Source: JAVBLW01 sp031553215
GTDB lineage: Bacteria > Bacillota_I > Bacilli_A > Acholeplasmatales > Anaeroplasmataceae
Direction of reading: 5' to 3'
Assembly: GCA_031553215.1 (NCBI GenBank)
Contig: JAVBLW010000007.1
Location: forward strand, 1-46,317
DNA: 46,317 nucleotides
The notes under the pieces are model-generated. The model saw only the letters and a program-made list of their open reading frames with translations, was not told where the DNA came from and did no database searches. The position numbers and the translations under genes are program-made. Of the stretch, positions 16,693 to 26,091 are shown one piece after another (the first letter of the stretch is position 1; each line of letters opens with the position of its first letter).

Positions 16693-19600
16693 TATATTGC
16701 ACCTCCTGTTTTTTCATAAAATGCTTTTAATAAAGCACCTTCCTTATCTAATCCTTCTTTATAATACTTCATCTCTAAATCGCACATTTTTTCATAATCA
16801 CATGGATAAACCTTGAAGAATTTTTTTATATTAAAGTGATTCAATATATCCTTAGCTTTCTCTGAATTTGTTTTTAAAACAAAATCAGTTATTTTATCTT
16901 TTAAATCTATTTCTTCGCTTATAGAAAGATCATAAATATTAACTAAAGATCTATTAATATTTTTTAAATTACTTCCATCCTCATCATAGATATAAGCAAT
17001 TCCACCGCTCATACCTGCTGCGAAATTTCTACCAATTGGGCCAAGAATAATTACTTCTCCTCCAGTCATATATTCGCAACCATGAGCTCCACAACCTAAA
17101 GATATAGCAATGGCTCCACTATTTCTAACCGCAAATCTTTCTCCTACTATACCATCTAAGTAAACCTTACCCTTAGTAGCTCCATATAATATTACATTAC
17201 CTGCGATAATATTTTTTGATGAATCTAGCTTTGATTTATCTGATAGACTTACATATATATTTCCACCACATAAACCTTTTCCTAAATAGTCATTGGCATC
17301 GCCATATACATTTAGTGTTATTCCATTAGTCAAGAATGCACCAAATGAATTACCAGCATTCCCATAAGTATTAATAGTAATAGTATCTTCTTTTAATCCT
17401 ATTGAACCATGCTTCTTAGTTATTTCACTGGATAGAATAGTACCAAATGAACGATTAATGTTTTTGATTTCTACATCAATATTAGTCTTCTTTTCATTAT
17501 CTATTGCATCTTTACACAATGGAAGTAACAAATTATGATCAATAGTTGTTTCGAGATTTGATTCTTTAATTTTTTCAAAATGAACATGAGTCATATTCAT
17601 AACATATTTATTATTAATTATTGCATCTAAATTTAATTTTTTAGTTTTTACAATTTCACTATCTTTAACACATAGTAAATCACTTCTACCAATCATTTCA
17701 TCTAAGGTTCTAAAACCAAGCATTGCCATATATTCACGTAATTCATTAGCAATCATATACATAAAATTAACAACATACTCTGGTTTACCCTTAAATCTCT
17801 TACGAAGCTCACTATTTTGAGTTGCGACACCTACCGGACATGAATCAAGATTACATACTCTCATCATTACGCATCCCATTGAAATAAGAGGTGCAGTCGC
17901 AAAACCAAATTGTTCAGCCCCAAGTAAAGCCGATACCGCTAAATCCTTACCTGTTAATAACTTACCATCAGTTTCAATCATTACTCTATTACGTAGGTTA
18001 TTCATTATTAATGTTTGATGAACATCGGCTAAACCTATTTCAAAAGGCATACCAACATTAGCGATACTAGTACGAGGAGATGCTCCGGTACCTCCATCAT
18101 ATCCACTAATTAAAATAACATTGGCTCCAGCCTTCGCAACACCTGCTGCGATTGTACCTACTCCATCTTCACTAACTAATTTTACTGATATTAAAGCATC
18201 CTTATTAGCATTCTTTAAATCATAAATTAATTGTGCTAAATCCTCAATTGAATAAATATCATGATGAGGTGGCGGAGATATTAAAGTAACTCCTGGAGTT
18301 GAATGTCTTGCCTCTGCTACCCATGGATATACTTTAGGTGCTGGTAATTGACCACCTTCACCGGGCTTAGCACCCTGAGCAACTTTAATTTGGATTTCAT
18401 TAGCACTAACAAGATAATCAATAGTTACTCCAAATCTTCCCGAAGCTACTTGCTTAATAGCTGAAAGCTTAGAATCTCCATTAGCTAACCTTTCTTTTCT
18501 TCCCTTGTTTTCTCCACCTTCACCAGTGTTAGATTTACCACCAATTCTATTCATAGCAATTGCTAGGCACTCATGAGCTTCCTGAGAAATTGATCCGTAG
18601 CTCATAGCTCCGGTTTTGAATCTTTTAACGATTTTATCGGCGCTTTCTACTTCATCAAGTGATATTTCATGTCCCTTTACAAAATCAAATAGATTTCTAA
18701 TATTATTAGTCATTGAATCTATTTCTTTAGTAAATTCCTTAAATACACTATAATCATCATTCTTAGTAGCGTATTGTAGTTTATAAATAGTTATTGGATT
18801 ATATAAATGTTCTTCCTTGTTATTACGTAATCCATGTATCCCTTCACTTTCTAATTCTAAATTAAAACTTGAATAACCTAATTGGTGATTATATACAATT
18901 TCTTTATTTATATCATCTATGTCAATACCACCAATTTTAGATGGTGTATTGCTAAAGTATTTCTTTGTAACACTTTCTGATAATCCAATTATTTCAAAGA
19001 TACGACTACAGTTATAAGCTTGTACAGTAGATATACCCATCTTAGATATAATCTTAACTATTCCCTTCATTGCCCCGTGGATATAGTTTTCTACTGCCAT
19101 ATCATATGATATTTCTAATTGCTTATCTACACATAATCCATTAATTATTTCATATACCATATATGGATTAATAACTGTCGCACCAAATCCTAATAAACAT
19201 GCATAATCATGAATTTCCTTTGCATCGGCGCTTTCTACTACAATAGAAACCTTAGTTCTTCTACCACCATCTACTAGATGTTGGTGAATTGCTGAAGTTA
19301 CTAGTAAACTAGGAATCGCTACATGTAATTCATCCATTAATTTATCAGATAATATTAAAATACATGCTCCATCATCTATTAACTTATCAGCTTCTAAAAA
19401 TATTCTTTCTAAAGCTTCTTCTAACGATTCTAAATTATATTCAAAGATAGTATCAATTGTACTTACCTTAAAACCATGTTTATTTAGAGTTTTGATCTTA
19501 GCCATATCTTTATTAGAAATAACTGAATGTTCAATTTCTACTCTATGACAATTAACTTCATTAGGTTCAATTAAATTGCCTTCACTACCTAAATACATTC

Positions 19601-21218
19601 TTGTAGAAGTGACTATTTCTTCTCTTAATGAATCAATAGGTGGATTAGTAACTTGAGCAAATTTTTGTTTAAAATATGACGATAATGGCTTAGAATTTTT
19701 AGATAAAACTGAAAGTGGTGTATCAGTACCCATGGCTACTAATACTTCCTCACCTGTCTTACACATAGGAAAGATTCCAAGTTCAATATTATCATATTTA
19801 TAATTTAGAGCTTTTTGCTTAGTCATTCTCTCATTTAAAGACATATATGATTCTTTATAATTATCTAGCTTAATATCATCAAGTGATAATAATCTATCTA
19901 ACCATTTCTTATAATCATGGACATTACTAATTTTAGATTTAATTTCTTCATCAGAAATAAGTCTTCCTAATTTAGTATCTATTAATAACAATTTACCTGG
20001 TTCTAATCTGTTCTTTTCTATTACCTTAGATTCATCAATATCTAAAGCTCCAGTTTCACTAGATAAAATCAATAATCCATCACTTGTTAAATAATATCTA
20101 GAAGGTCTAAGTCCATTTCTATCTAGTGATGCAATAACTTTTTCTCCATCAGTAGAAACAACCGCAGCTGGACCATCCCATGGTTCTACCATTGTGGAAT
20201 AATATTTATAGAAGTTTTTCTTTTCTTCGCTAATATTTTCATCTTTATCCCATGGCTCAGGAATCATCATCATTAAGCTTTCTTCTAGAGGTCTTCCTGC
20301 CATATAAAAGAATTCTAATACATTATCAAACATAGCTGAATCTGATGAGTATTTTCCAATAACCGGAGTTACTTCCTTTAATCTATCGCTAAACACACTA
20401 GATTTAAAATTTACTTCTCTAGCTCTAATTAAATCAACATTTCCTTTTATAGTATTAATTTCTCCATTATGAATCATAAAGCGATTAGGATGAGCTTTTT
20501 CCCAGCTTGGGAAAGTATTTGTTGAAAATCTTGAATGCACTAAAGCAATCGCCGATTCTAGCTTTTTATTTTGTAAATCCAAATAAAAATCTCTTACTTG
20601 GGTAGATAGTAACATTCCTTTATATACAATAGTTTTTGAAGAAAATGAACAAAAATAAAATAAAGGATTTTTGATTTTGTTTATTTCTTTTTCTATTAGC
20701 TTTCTAGCAATATATATCTTTCTTTCAAATTCAATACCACTTGAAATATTACATGGCTTTTTAACAAAAGCTTGGATAATATATGGCATAGCATTAATAG
20801 CTGTTTTACCTAAATTAGAATCATTATAGGGTACTTCTCTAAATCCTAAAAATTCTAAATTTTCCTTTTCTAAGACATTTAAAAATACTTTGATACCTTC
20901 TTCTCTAGTAACTTTATTTTTAGATATAAAAAGCTGAGCTACTGCATAATTTCCTTCATTACCTATTTCAAATCCTAAATTTTGTGATTTAAAAAATTTA
21001 TGAGGGATTTGAAATAATATTCCTGCACCATCTCCAGTATTATCTTCAGCCCCTGTTCCTCCACGATGTTCTAAATTAGTTAATATTTTTAAACAGTCTT
21101 TAATAACATCATGGGACTTTTCTCCTTTGATACTTACTATGGCACCAATTCCACAAGCATCATGTTCATTTTCAGGATTATATAAACCTGTCTTTGTTGG
21201 CATTTCATTTATAATCAT
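16692..21218 (-). CDS. gltB: Glutamate synthase large subunit
   Basis: 1508 residues, the usual size. It makes two glutamates from glutamine and 2-oxoglutarate. Domains in order: class II glutaminase whose nucleophile is Cys22 in ENEHDACGIGAIVS (a 21-residue propeptide must be removed); central domain; FMN-binding synthase domain (TGEGGENKGR, GAKPGEGGQLPAPKV, SGYDGGTGASP); 3Fe-4S cysteines in GCVMMRVCNLDSCPVG at about 1113-1126; C-terminal beta-helix (CGAHGCEYMTGGE). The start follows TAGGG and lies behind the hexaloop-terminator leader at 21243-21330, which should set expression of the gltBD pair. Confidence 0.96.
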   Translation of the reverse strand: MIINEMPTKTGLYNPENEHDACGIGAIVSIKGEKSHDVIKDCLKILTNLEHRGGTGAEDNTGDGAGILFQIPHKFFKSQNLGFEIGNEGNYAVAQLFISKNKVTREEGIKVFLNVLEKENLEFLGFREVPYNDSNLGKTAINAMPYIIQAFVKKPCNISSGIEFERKIYIARKLIEKEINKIKNPLFYFCSFSSKTIVYKGMLLSTQVRDFYLDLQNKKLESAIALVHSRFSTNTFPSWEKAHPNRFMIHNGEINTIKGNVDLIRAREVNFKSSVFSDRLKEVTPVIGKYSSDSAMFDNVLEFFYMAGRPLEESLMMMIPEPWDKDENISEEKKNFYKYYSTMVEPWDGPAAVVSTDGEKVIASLDRNGLRPSRYYLTSDGLLILSSETGALDIDESKVIEKNRLEPGKLLLIDTKLGRLISDEEIKSKISNVHDYKKWLDRLLSLDDIKLDNYKESYMSLNERMTKQKALNYKYDNIELGIFPMCKTGEEVLVAMGTDTPLSVLSKNSKPLSSYFKQKFAQVTNPPIDSLREEIVTSTRMYLGSEGNLIEPNEVNCHRVEIEHSVISNKDMAKIKTLNKHGFKVSTIDTIFEYNLESLEEALERIFLEADKLIDDGACILILSDKLMDELHVAIPSLLVTSAIHQHLVDGGRRTKVSIVVESADAKEIHDYACLLGFGATVINPYMVYEIINGLCVDKQLEISYDMAVENYIHGAMKGIVKIISKMGISTVQAYNCSRIFEIIGLSESVTKKYFSNTPSKIGGIDIDDINKEIVYNHQLGYSSFNLELESEGIHGLRNNKEEHLYNPITIYKLQYATKNDDYSVFKEFTKEIDSMTNNIRNLFDFVKGHEISLDEVESADKIVKRFKTGAMSYGSISQEAHECLAIAMNRIGGKSNTGEGGENKGRKERLANGDSKLSAIKQVASGRFGVTIDYLVSANEIQIKVAQGAKPGEGGQLPAPKVYPWVAEARHSTPGVTLISPPPHHDIYSIEDLAQLIYDLKNANKDALISVKLVSEDGVGTIAAGVAKAGANVILISGYDGGTGASPRTSIANVGMPFEIGLADVHQTLIMNNLRNRVMIETDGKLLTGKDLAVSALLGAEQFGFATAPLISMGCVMMRVCNLDSCPVGVATQNSELRKRFKGKPEYVVNFMYMIANELREYMAMLGFRTLDEMIGRSDLLCVKDSEIVKTKKLNLDAIINNKYVMNMTHVHFEKIKESNLETTIDHNLLLPLCKDAIDNEKKTNIDVEIKNINRSFGTILSSEITKKHGSIGLKEDTITINTYGNAGNSFGAFLTNGITLNVYGDANDYLGKGLCGGNIYVSLSDKSKLDSSKNIIAGNVILYGATKGKVYLDGIVGERFAVRNSGAIAISLGCGAHGCEYMTGGEVIILGPIGRNFAAGMSGGIAYIYDEDGSNLKNINRSLVNIYDLSISEEIDLKDKITDFVLKTNSEKAKDILNHFNIKKFFKVYPCDYEKMCDLEMKYYKEGLDKEGALLKAFYEKTGGAI

Positions 21219-21242
21219 ATCATTTCCCTACTTTCTTAAAAC

Positions 21243-21289
21243 AAAAAAGGCGCCTAAACAATGCTATTACGCATTTGTTTAGACACCTT
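21243..21289 (-). terminator. Leader terminator of gltB (also ends purF)
   Basis: On the minus strand AAGGTGTCTAAACAA pairs with TTGTTTAGGCGCCTT and is followed by a run of U (21243-21248). An inner ATGC / GCAT stem closes a six-base GTAATA loop. Its 5' arm (to 21289) is shared with the hexaloop hairpin at 21281-21294, so the two cannot form together. It also lies 50 bases after the purF stop and would end purF transcripts. Confidence 0.9.
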
Positions 21290-21330
21290 TGTCTTGTTAA
21301 TATTATATATAAAATCTTCTTTTGTGTCAA
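21281..21330 (-). promoter_or_regulatory. gltB promoter and ANTAR-type hexaloop hairpin
   Basis: A perfect promoter reads TTGACA (21325-21330), 17 bases, TATAAT (21302-21307) on the minus strand, so RNA should start near 21295. The first transcribed bases form AGAC-AAAGGT-GTCT (21281-21294), a four-base-pair stem with a hexaloop having A at position 1 and G at position 4, the known recognition rule of ANTAR antiterminators. The hairpin overlaps the following terminator. Confidence 0.8.
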
Positions 21331-21338
21331 TAAATTTA

Positions 21339-22733
21339 TTATTCTTTCTTTTTACCATAAGAAAACAAATCAGTTGGATAATGTCCAGAAAAGCATGCAG
21401 TACATAATTCCGTCCTATTTAAAATTTCTTTTAAAGCATCTATTGGTAAGAACTCTAATGAATCAGCATTAATCTCTTTTCTTACCCCATCCTTAGTTTT
21501 TCTAGCTGATATAAGCTCATCTAAGGTTGAAATATCTACTCCATAATAACATGGAAATTTAATTTCTGGAGAAGCTATTCTTAAATGAACTTCTGTAGCT
21601 CCAGCATTTCGTAATAAAGAAACAATCTTTCTACTAGTAGTACCTCTTACAATTGAATCATCAATTAAAACTACTCTTTTGCCTTCTACTATTTGTTTAA
21701 CAATACTAAGCTTCATTCTTACTGATTTATCTCTTAGTTCTTGGGAAGGTTGAATAAATGTTCTACCAATATATTTATTCTTAACCATCCCCACTTCATA
21801 AGGAATACCACTTTCCTCTGCATATCCAATCGCAGCTGATAGGCTTGAATCGGGTACTCCTATAACTATATCCGCATCACATGGGAAATATTTGGCTAAG
21901 TATTTACCACTTTGTTTTCTAAAATAATGAACATTAACCAAGTCTATATCACTATCTGGTCTACTAAAATAAATATATTCCATCGCACACATATTATTAT
22001 TACATTTTTCAGTATAGAAAGTACTTCTTAATCCATTCTTAGTAATAGTTAAAATTTCACCTGGTAATAAATCTCTAACAAACTTCGCTCCCACACTATT
22101 AAATGCACAGGTTTCTGAAGCTAGGATATAAGTACTCTCTCCTATTATTCCTAATGATAATGGTCTTAGTCCATTTTTATCACGACAAGCATATATTCTA
22201 TCATGGGTCATAATAAGAAAAGCAAATCCACCTTGTAATTTTTTAAGTCCTCTTTTTATGGCCTCAACACGATTTAAATCCTGATCTTTTTTCATAATAT
22301 GAGCTAATATTTCCGAATCCGAAGTTGATTGAAAAATACTTCCTTCACGTTCTAATTCTAACTTTAATTCTTTAGAATTAATGATATTACCATTATGAGC
22401 TAATGAAAAATCTCCAGTGCTATGTCTAAATAAGAAAGGCTGAACATTATTTATATTATTTCCCCCAGCCGTTGAATATCTAACATGCCCTATAGCATTT
22501 TCTCCTTCATGAAATTGTTCGTTCTTAGTAAATACTTCAGTTATAAGACCTTCGCCCTTTTTTAAAAACATTTCACCCTTATTACAAGTGACTATACCAC
22601 ATGCTTCCTGACCACGATGTTGGAGTGCATGTAACCCATAATATGTAAGTTCTGAAGAAATAGGTGAATTGAATACACCAAAAATTCCACATTCTTCATT
22701 TAATTCATTAAAAAATTCGTTTAGTTCGCTCAT
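21339..22733 (-). CDS. purF: Amidophosphoribosyltransferase
   Basis: 464 residues from ATG 22733, chosen for the GAGG seven bases upstream. A longer frame from 22778 has no such site and adds a non-family extension. The enzyme uses glutamine and PRPP for the first step of purine synthesis. The nucleophile is Cys15 in NEECGIFGVF after a 14-residue propeptide like that of Bacillus PurF. Then come HRGQEACGI, GHVRYSTAG, the PRPP loop VVLIDDSIVRGTTSRK, and cluster cysteines ending LCTACFSGHYPTDLF. It stands alone, apart from other pur genes, between gltB and pyrG, in a block of glutamine-using enzymes. Confidence 0.96.
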   Translation of the reverse strand: MSELNEFFNELNEECGIFGVFNSPISSELTYYGLHALQHRGQEACGIVTCNKGEMFLKKGEGLITEVFTKNEQFHEGENAIGHVRYSTAGGNNINNVQPFLFRHSTGDFSLAHNGNIINSKELKLELEREGSIFQSTSDSEILAHIMKKDQDLNRVEAIKRGLKKLQGGFAFLIMTHDRIYACRDKNGLRPLSLGIIGESTYILASETCAFNSVGAKFVRDLLPGEILTITKNGLRSTFYTEKCNNNMCAMEYIYFSRPDSDIDLVNVHYFRKQSGKYLAKYFPCDADIVIGVPDSSLSAAIGYAEESGIPYEVGMVKNKYIGRTFIQPSQELRDKSVRMKLSIVKQIVEGKRVVLIDDSIVRGTTSRKIVSLLRNAGATEVHLRIASPEIKFPCYYGVDISTLDELISARKTKDGVRKEINADSLEFLPIDALKEILNRTELCTACFSGHYPTDLFSYGKKKE

Positions 22734-22767
22734 ATAATAACCTCTTTTACTATTTTCTATTTTTTTA

Positions 22768-22817
22768 TTGACTTTCATTTTCTTAAAGCGTAAAATACAA
22801 GATATGACAAAGGTGTC
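22768..22817 (+). promoter_or_regulatory. pyrG promoter and ANTAR-type hexaloop hairpin
   Basis: TTGACT (22768-22773), 17 bases, TAAAAT (22791-22796), then GAC-AAAGGT-GTC (22806-22817), whose hexaloop has A1 and G4. The loop is identical to that of gltB on the other strand. Transcription should start near 22803, just before the hairpin. Confidence 0.8.
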
Positions 22818-22857
22818 TTGAAAATAGAGTAATCTATTTTTGAGACTCCTTTTTTTA
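22811..22857 (+). terminator. Leader terminator of pyrG
   Basis: AGGTGTCTTGAAAATAG pairs with CTATTTTTGAGACTCCT (one mismatch) around the six-base loop AGTAAT, followed by T's. It overlaps the hexaloop hairpin and ends about 20 bases before the pyrG start, so it can only be an attenuator for pyrG. Confidence 0.9.
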
Positions 22858-22877
22858 TTTTTGAAAGGAATGGTATT

Positions 22878-24473
22878 ATGTCAAAATATATTTTTATTAC
22901 TGGTGGAGTTGTCTCAGGCCTTGGTAAAGGAATCACCGCAGCCTCATTAGGAAGACTACTAAAATGTAGAGGGCTAAAAGTCGCGGCCCAAAAATTAGAC
23001 CCTTATTTAAATATTGATCCGGGTACAATGTCTCCGTTTCAGCATGGTGAAGTATTTGTCACTGAAGATGGCGCAGAAACTGACCTAGATCTAGGACACT
23101 ATGAAAGATTCATTGATGAAAACCTAAATAAGTTTTCTAACCTTACAAGCGGTAAGGTATACTGGAATGTTTTAAATAAAGAACGTAATGGAGAATATCT
23201 AGGAAAAACTGTTCAAATTATTCCTCATGTGACGGATGAAATTAAAAACATGATTTATAATGTAGAAAAAACTACTAATCCTGATATCATTATAACTGAA
23301 ATTGGTGGAACCATTGGAGATATTGAAAGTCAACCATTTATTGAAGCTATTAGACAAATATCTTATGAAATCGGTAAAGAAAACTGCTTATTCATCCATA
23401 TTACGCTTGTCCCATTCATTGAATGCTCTAAGGAGTATAAAACTAAACCTACCCAGCATTCAGTCAAGGAATTACAATCATTAGGAATATCTCCAAATAT
23501 AATTATTACTCGTACTGATGGAGAAATCGATGAAGATATCAAGAATAAAATTGCTTTATTCTGCAATGTTAAATCAGATTGTATTATTAATAATACTACT
23601 CTTCCTATATTATACGAATGCCCTATTATGCTACATAATAATGGTTTAGATAATATTGTTTGTAGGGAACTTAACCTAACTACCAAAGAAATTGATTTGA
23701 CTGAATGGAACACAATGTTAGATAAAATTAGAAATAGAAAACATACAACTAAAATCGCTATTGTTGGTAAATATGTAAAATTACATGATGCTTATTTATC
23801 AGTAGTTGAATCTTTATATCACGCAGGATATGAATGCGGTACAAAAATTGAAATAGAATGGGTAGACTGTGAAAAGATTACTTCTTTAGAAGTGGCCAAA
23901 CAAACATTCAAGGAATGTAACGGTATCCTTATCCCAGGAGGATTTGGTGATCGTGGTATTGAAGGAAAGGTCGTCACTGCACAATATGCTAGAACGAGCA
24001 AAGTACCATATTTAGGAATTTGTTTAGGAATGCAAATTGCAGTAATTGAATATGCTAGAAATGTTTGTAATCTAGAAAATGCTAATTCAAAAGAATTTAG
24101 TACTCTAAATGAAAACCTAGTAATTGACTTACTTCCTAACCAGAAAGACAAGCCTAAGGGAGCTAGTATGAGACTCGGATCTTATCCTTGTAAAATTAAA
24201 GAAAATACCTTAATGCATTCTTTATATCAATCAGATTTAATAACAGAAAGACATCGTCATAGATATGAATTTAATAATAACTTTAGATATATTTTTGAAA
24301 AAAACAATCTAACAATTTGTGGTACTTCACCTGATGATAATATTGTAGAGGCAATTGAGATTAAGGATCACCCGTTTTATATAGGTGTACAATTCCATCC
24401 TGAATTTAAATCAAGACCGAATAAGGCACACCCATTATTTATCGGATTCATTAAAAATTCTTTAGCAAAGTAA
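22878..24473 (+). CDS. pyrG: CTP synthase
   Basis: 531 residues, full length. It makes CTP from UTP, ATP and glutamine. The N-terminal amidoligase has ITGGVVSGLGKGITAASLGRL (P-loop) and DPYLNIDPGTMSPFQHGEV. The C-terminal class I glutaminase has PGGFGDRG, the nucleophile elbow LGICLGMQ (Cys near 380) and QFHPEFKSRP with the His/Glu pair near 505. ATG 22878 follows GAAAGGAATGG. It is the only plus-strand gene in its part of the window and stands alone, flanked by a leader terminator and a trailer terminator. Control by a nitrogen-type leader, not by a CTP-sensing pyrG attenuator, is unusual. Confidence 0.97.
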   Translation: MSKYIFITGGVVSGLGKGITAASLGRLLKCRGLKVAAQKLDPYLNIDPGTMSPFQHGEVFVTEDGAETDLDLGHYERFIDENLNKFSNLTSGKVYWNVLNKERNGEYLGKTVQIIPHVTDEIKNMIYNVEKTTNPDIIITEIGGTIGDIESQPFIEAIRQISYEIGKENCLFIHITLVPFIECSKEYKTKPTQHSVKELQSLGISPNIIITRTDGEIDEDIKNKIALFCNVKSDCIINNTTLPILYECPIMLHNNGLDNIVCRELNLTTKEIDLTEWNTMLDKIRNRKHTTKIAIVGKYVKLHDAYLSVVESLYHAGYECGTKIEIEWVDCEKITSLEVAKQTFKECNGILIPGGFGDRGIEGKVVTAQYARTSKVPYLGICLGMQIAVIEYARNVCNLENANSKEFSTLNENLVIDLLPNQKDKPKGASMRLGSYPCKIKENTLMHSLYQSDLITERHRHRYEFNNNFRYIFEKNNLTICGTSPDDNIVEAIEIKDHPFYIGVQFHPEFKSRPNKAHPLFIGFIKNSLAK

Positions 24474-24476
24474 TTA

Positions 24477-24507
24477 ATAACTGCTTAAATAAGCAGTTAT
24501 TTTTTTA
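24477..24507. terminator. Convergent terminator between pyrG and asnB
   Basis: ATAACTGCTTA / TAAGCAGTTAT with a two-base loop, and a T run on the plus side. It is strong for pyrG. The same stem follows the asnB stop on the minus strand but with only a poor U tract. Confidence 0.85.
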
Positions 24508-26091
24508 CTTTCCACTATCTCCATAATTAGATAGCACTCTAGCAGATGGATCATTTACATTACATCCATCCCAGCTCTTATTAGGCATCCAAAAATCTTT
24601 AACCATTTTAGCTTTATTTAAATAGAACTCTTCAAATATTTCTCTATATAATAAAGATTCCTTAGTAAATGGTTTACTAAAATTGTACTTATCAGAAAGA
24701 CTTATGAAATCTTCTTCCGTATATTTATTCTCCGCAAATTCCTTAATGTAATCAACCATTGAATGACCAACTGCATCAGAGAAAGCAGCTTTCTCGCGAT
24801 ATAGGATATCTATAGGTAAATAGTCTCCATCTTCAAAAGCTTTTCTTAATAAATACTTTCCTTTATTATATTTATTCATCTTCTTTTCAGGATTAATACT
24901 CATAACATAATTAACAAAATCAATATCTCCAAATGGAACTCTAGATTCCATTGAATTAGAAGAAATACATCTATCTGCACGAAGTACATCATACATATAA
25001 ATTTCACTTATTCTCTTTTCAGATTCTAATTGAAATTCTAAAGCATTAGGTGCAAAATCAGTATATTTATAACCAAATAATTCATCACTTATTTCACCAG
25101 TTAATAAGACTCTTATATCAGTATTTTTATGAATAGCCTTGCATAATAAGTACATACCTATTGAAGCTCTTATCGTTGTTATATCATAAGTTTCTAGTAT
25201 ATATATTACATATCTAATAGCTTCTAATACATCATCCTTAGTAATAATAATTTCAGAATGTTCACTACCAATATACTCAGCAACTTCCTTTGCATACTTT
25301 AGATCTATTGCATCAGTTTCCATACCTATAGCAAATGTCTTAATCCTCTTATTAGACAACTTAGCTGCGATAGAACATATTAATGAAGAATCCAATCCTC
25401 CACTTAATAAATAACCGACCGGTGCATCTGCATCTAATCTTTTTTCTACACCCTTAACTAACTTATCTTTAATATTTTTTAATATATCTTCCATACTATC
25501 ATTATTAAATAGCTTAGGCTTAGCTATATCGTTGTAACAAACAAATTGTTGGTTCTTATAATAATAACCTGGTGGAAAAGGTAAGACATTTTCAAACAAA
25601 TCAACTAAAGCCTTAGCTTCACTCGCAAAACCTATTTCATCATTTGAATTATTACATCCATAAAATAATGGTCTAATACCCATAGGATCTCTAGCTGCAA
25701 TAATTTCTTTAGTTTTATTATCATATATTACTAAAGCAAACTCAGCATCTAACATATTAAACATTCTATCTTGATATTTTTCATATAAAGGAATTAATAT
25801 TTCACAATCACTTTCACTAACAAAGCTATGCCCTTCTTTAATTAATTCATCCTTTAGCTTTCTAAAACCATACACTTCACCATTACATAAAATATATTTA
25901 TTATTTCTAATAAAGGGCTGCATACCATTTTCATTTAATCCCATAATAGCTAACCTATGAAAACACAAATAACCACCATCTACTGATACATTTTTAGTCA
26001 TATCAGGTCCACGATAAGTTATCTTCTTACTAGAATTTAAAAACTCATCATAGCTTCTATTCTTTCCGAAATACGCTACTATTCCGCACAT
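24505..26091 (-). CDS. asnB: Asparagine synthase, glutamine-hydrolysing
   Basis: 528 residues. Class II glutaminase with Cys2 exposed after Met removal (MCGIVAYFG) and RGPDMTK, CNGEVYGF, AEFALVIYD; synthetase with the ATP pyrophosphatase loop LLSGGLDSSLI near residue 230 and DISDELFGY-like LTGEISDELFGY, then SRVPFGDIDFVNYVM. It converts aspartate and glutamine to asparagine and glutamate. Its start overlaps dapL by 13 bases, making it the last gene of glnA-nitR-dapF-dapL-asnB. The common nitrogen leader at 29933-30018 therefore should control asparagine synthesis too. Confidence 0.95.
   Translation of the reverse strand: MCGIVAYFGKNRSYDEFLNSSKKITYRGPDMTKNVSVDGGYLCFHRLAIMGLNENGMQPFIRNNKYILCNGEVYGFRKLKDELIKEGHSFVSESDCEILIPLYEKYQDRMFNMLDAEFALVIYDNKTKEIIAARDPMGIRPLFYGCNNSNDEIGFASEAKALVDLFENVLPFPPGYYYKNQQFVCYNDIAKPKLFNNDSMEDILKNIKDKLVKGVEKRLDADAPVGYLLSGGLDSSLICSIAAKLSNKRIKTFAIGMETDAIDLKYAKEVAEYIGSEHSEIIITKDDVLEAIRYVIYILETYDITTIRASIGMYLLCKAIHKNTDIRVLLTGEISDELFGYKYTDFAPNALEFQLESEKRISEIYMYDVLRADRCISSNSMESRVPFGDIDFVNYVMSINPEKKMNKYNKGKYLLRKAFEDGDYLPIDILYREKAAFSDAVGHSMVDYIKEFAENKYTEEDFISLSDKYNFSKPFTKESLLYREIFEEFYLNKAKMVKDFWMPNKSWDGCNVNDPSARVLSNYGDSGK

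Noticed and set aside
22734..22778. purF starting 15 codons earlier
   Set aside because: The added residues are not seen in PurF, which needs a short propeptide before the catalytic Cys; GAGG supports the later start.
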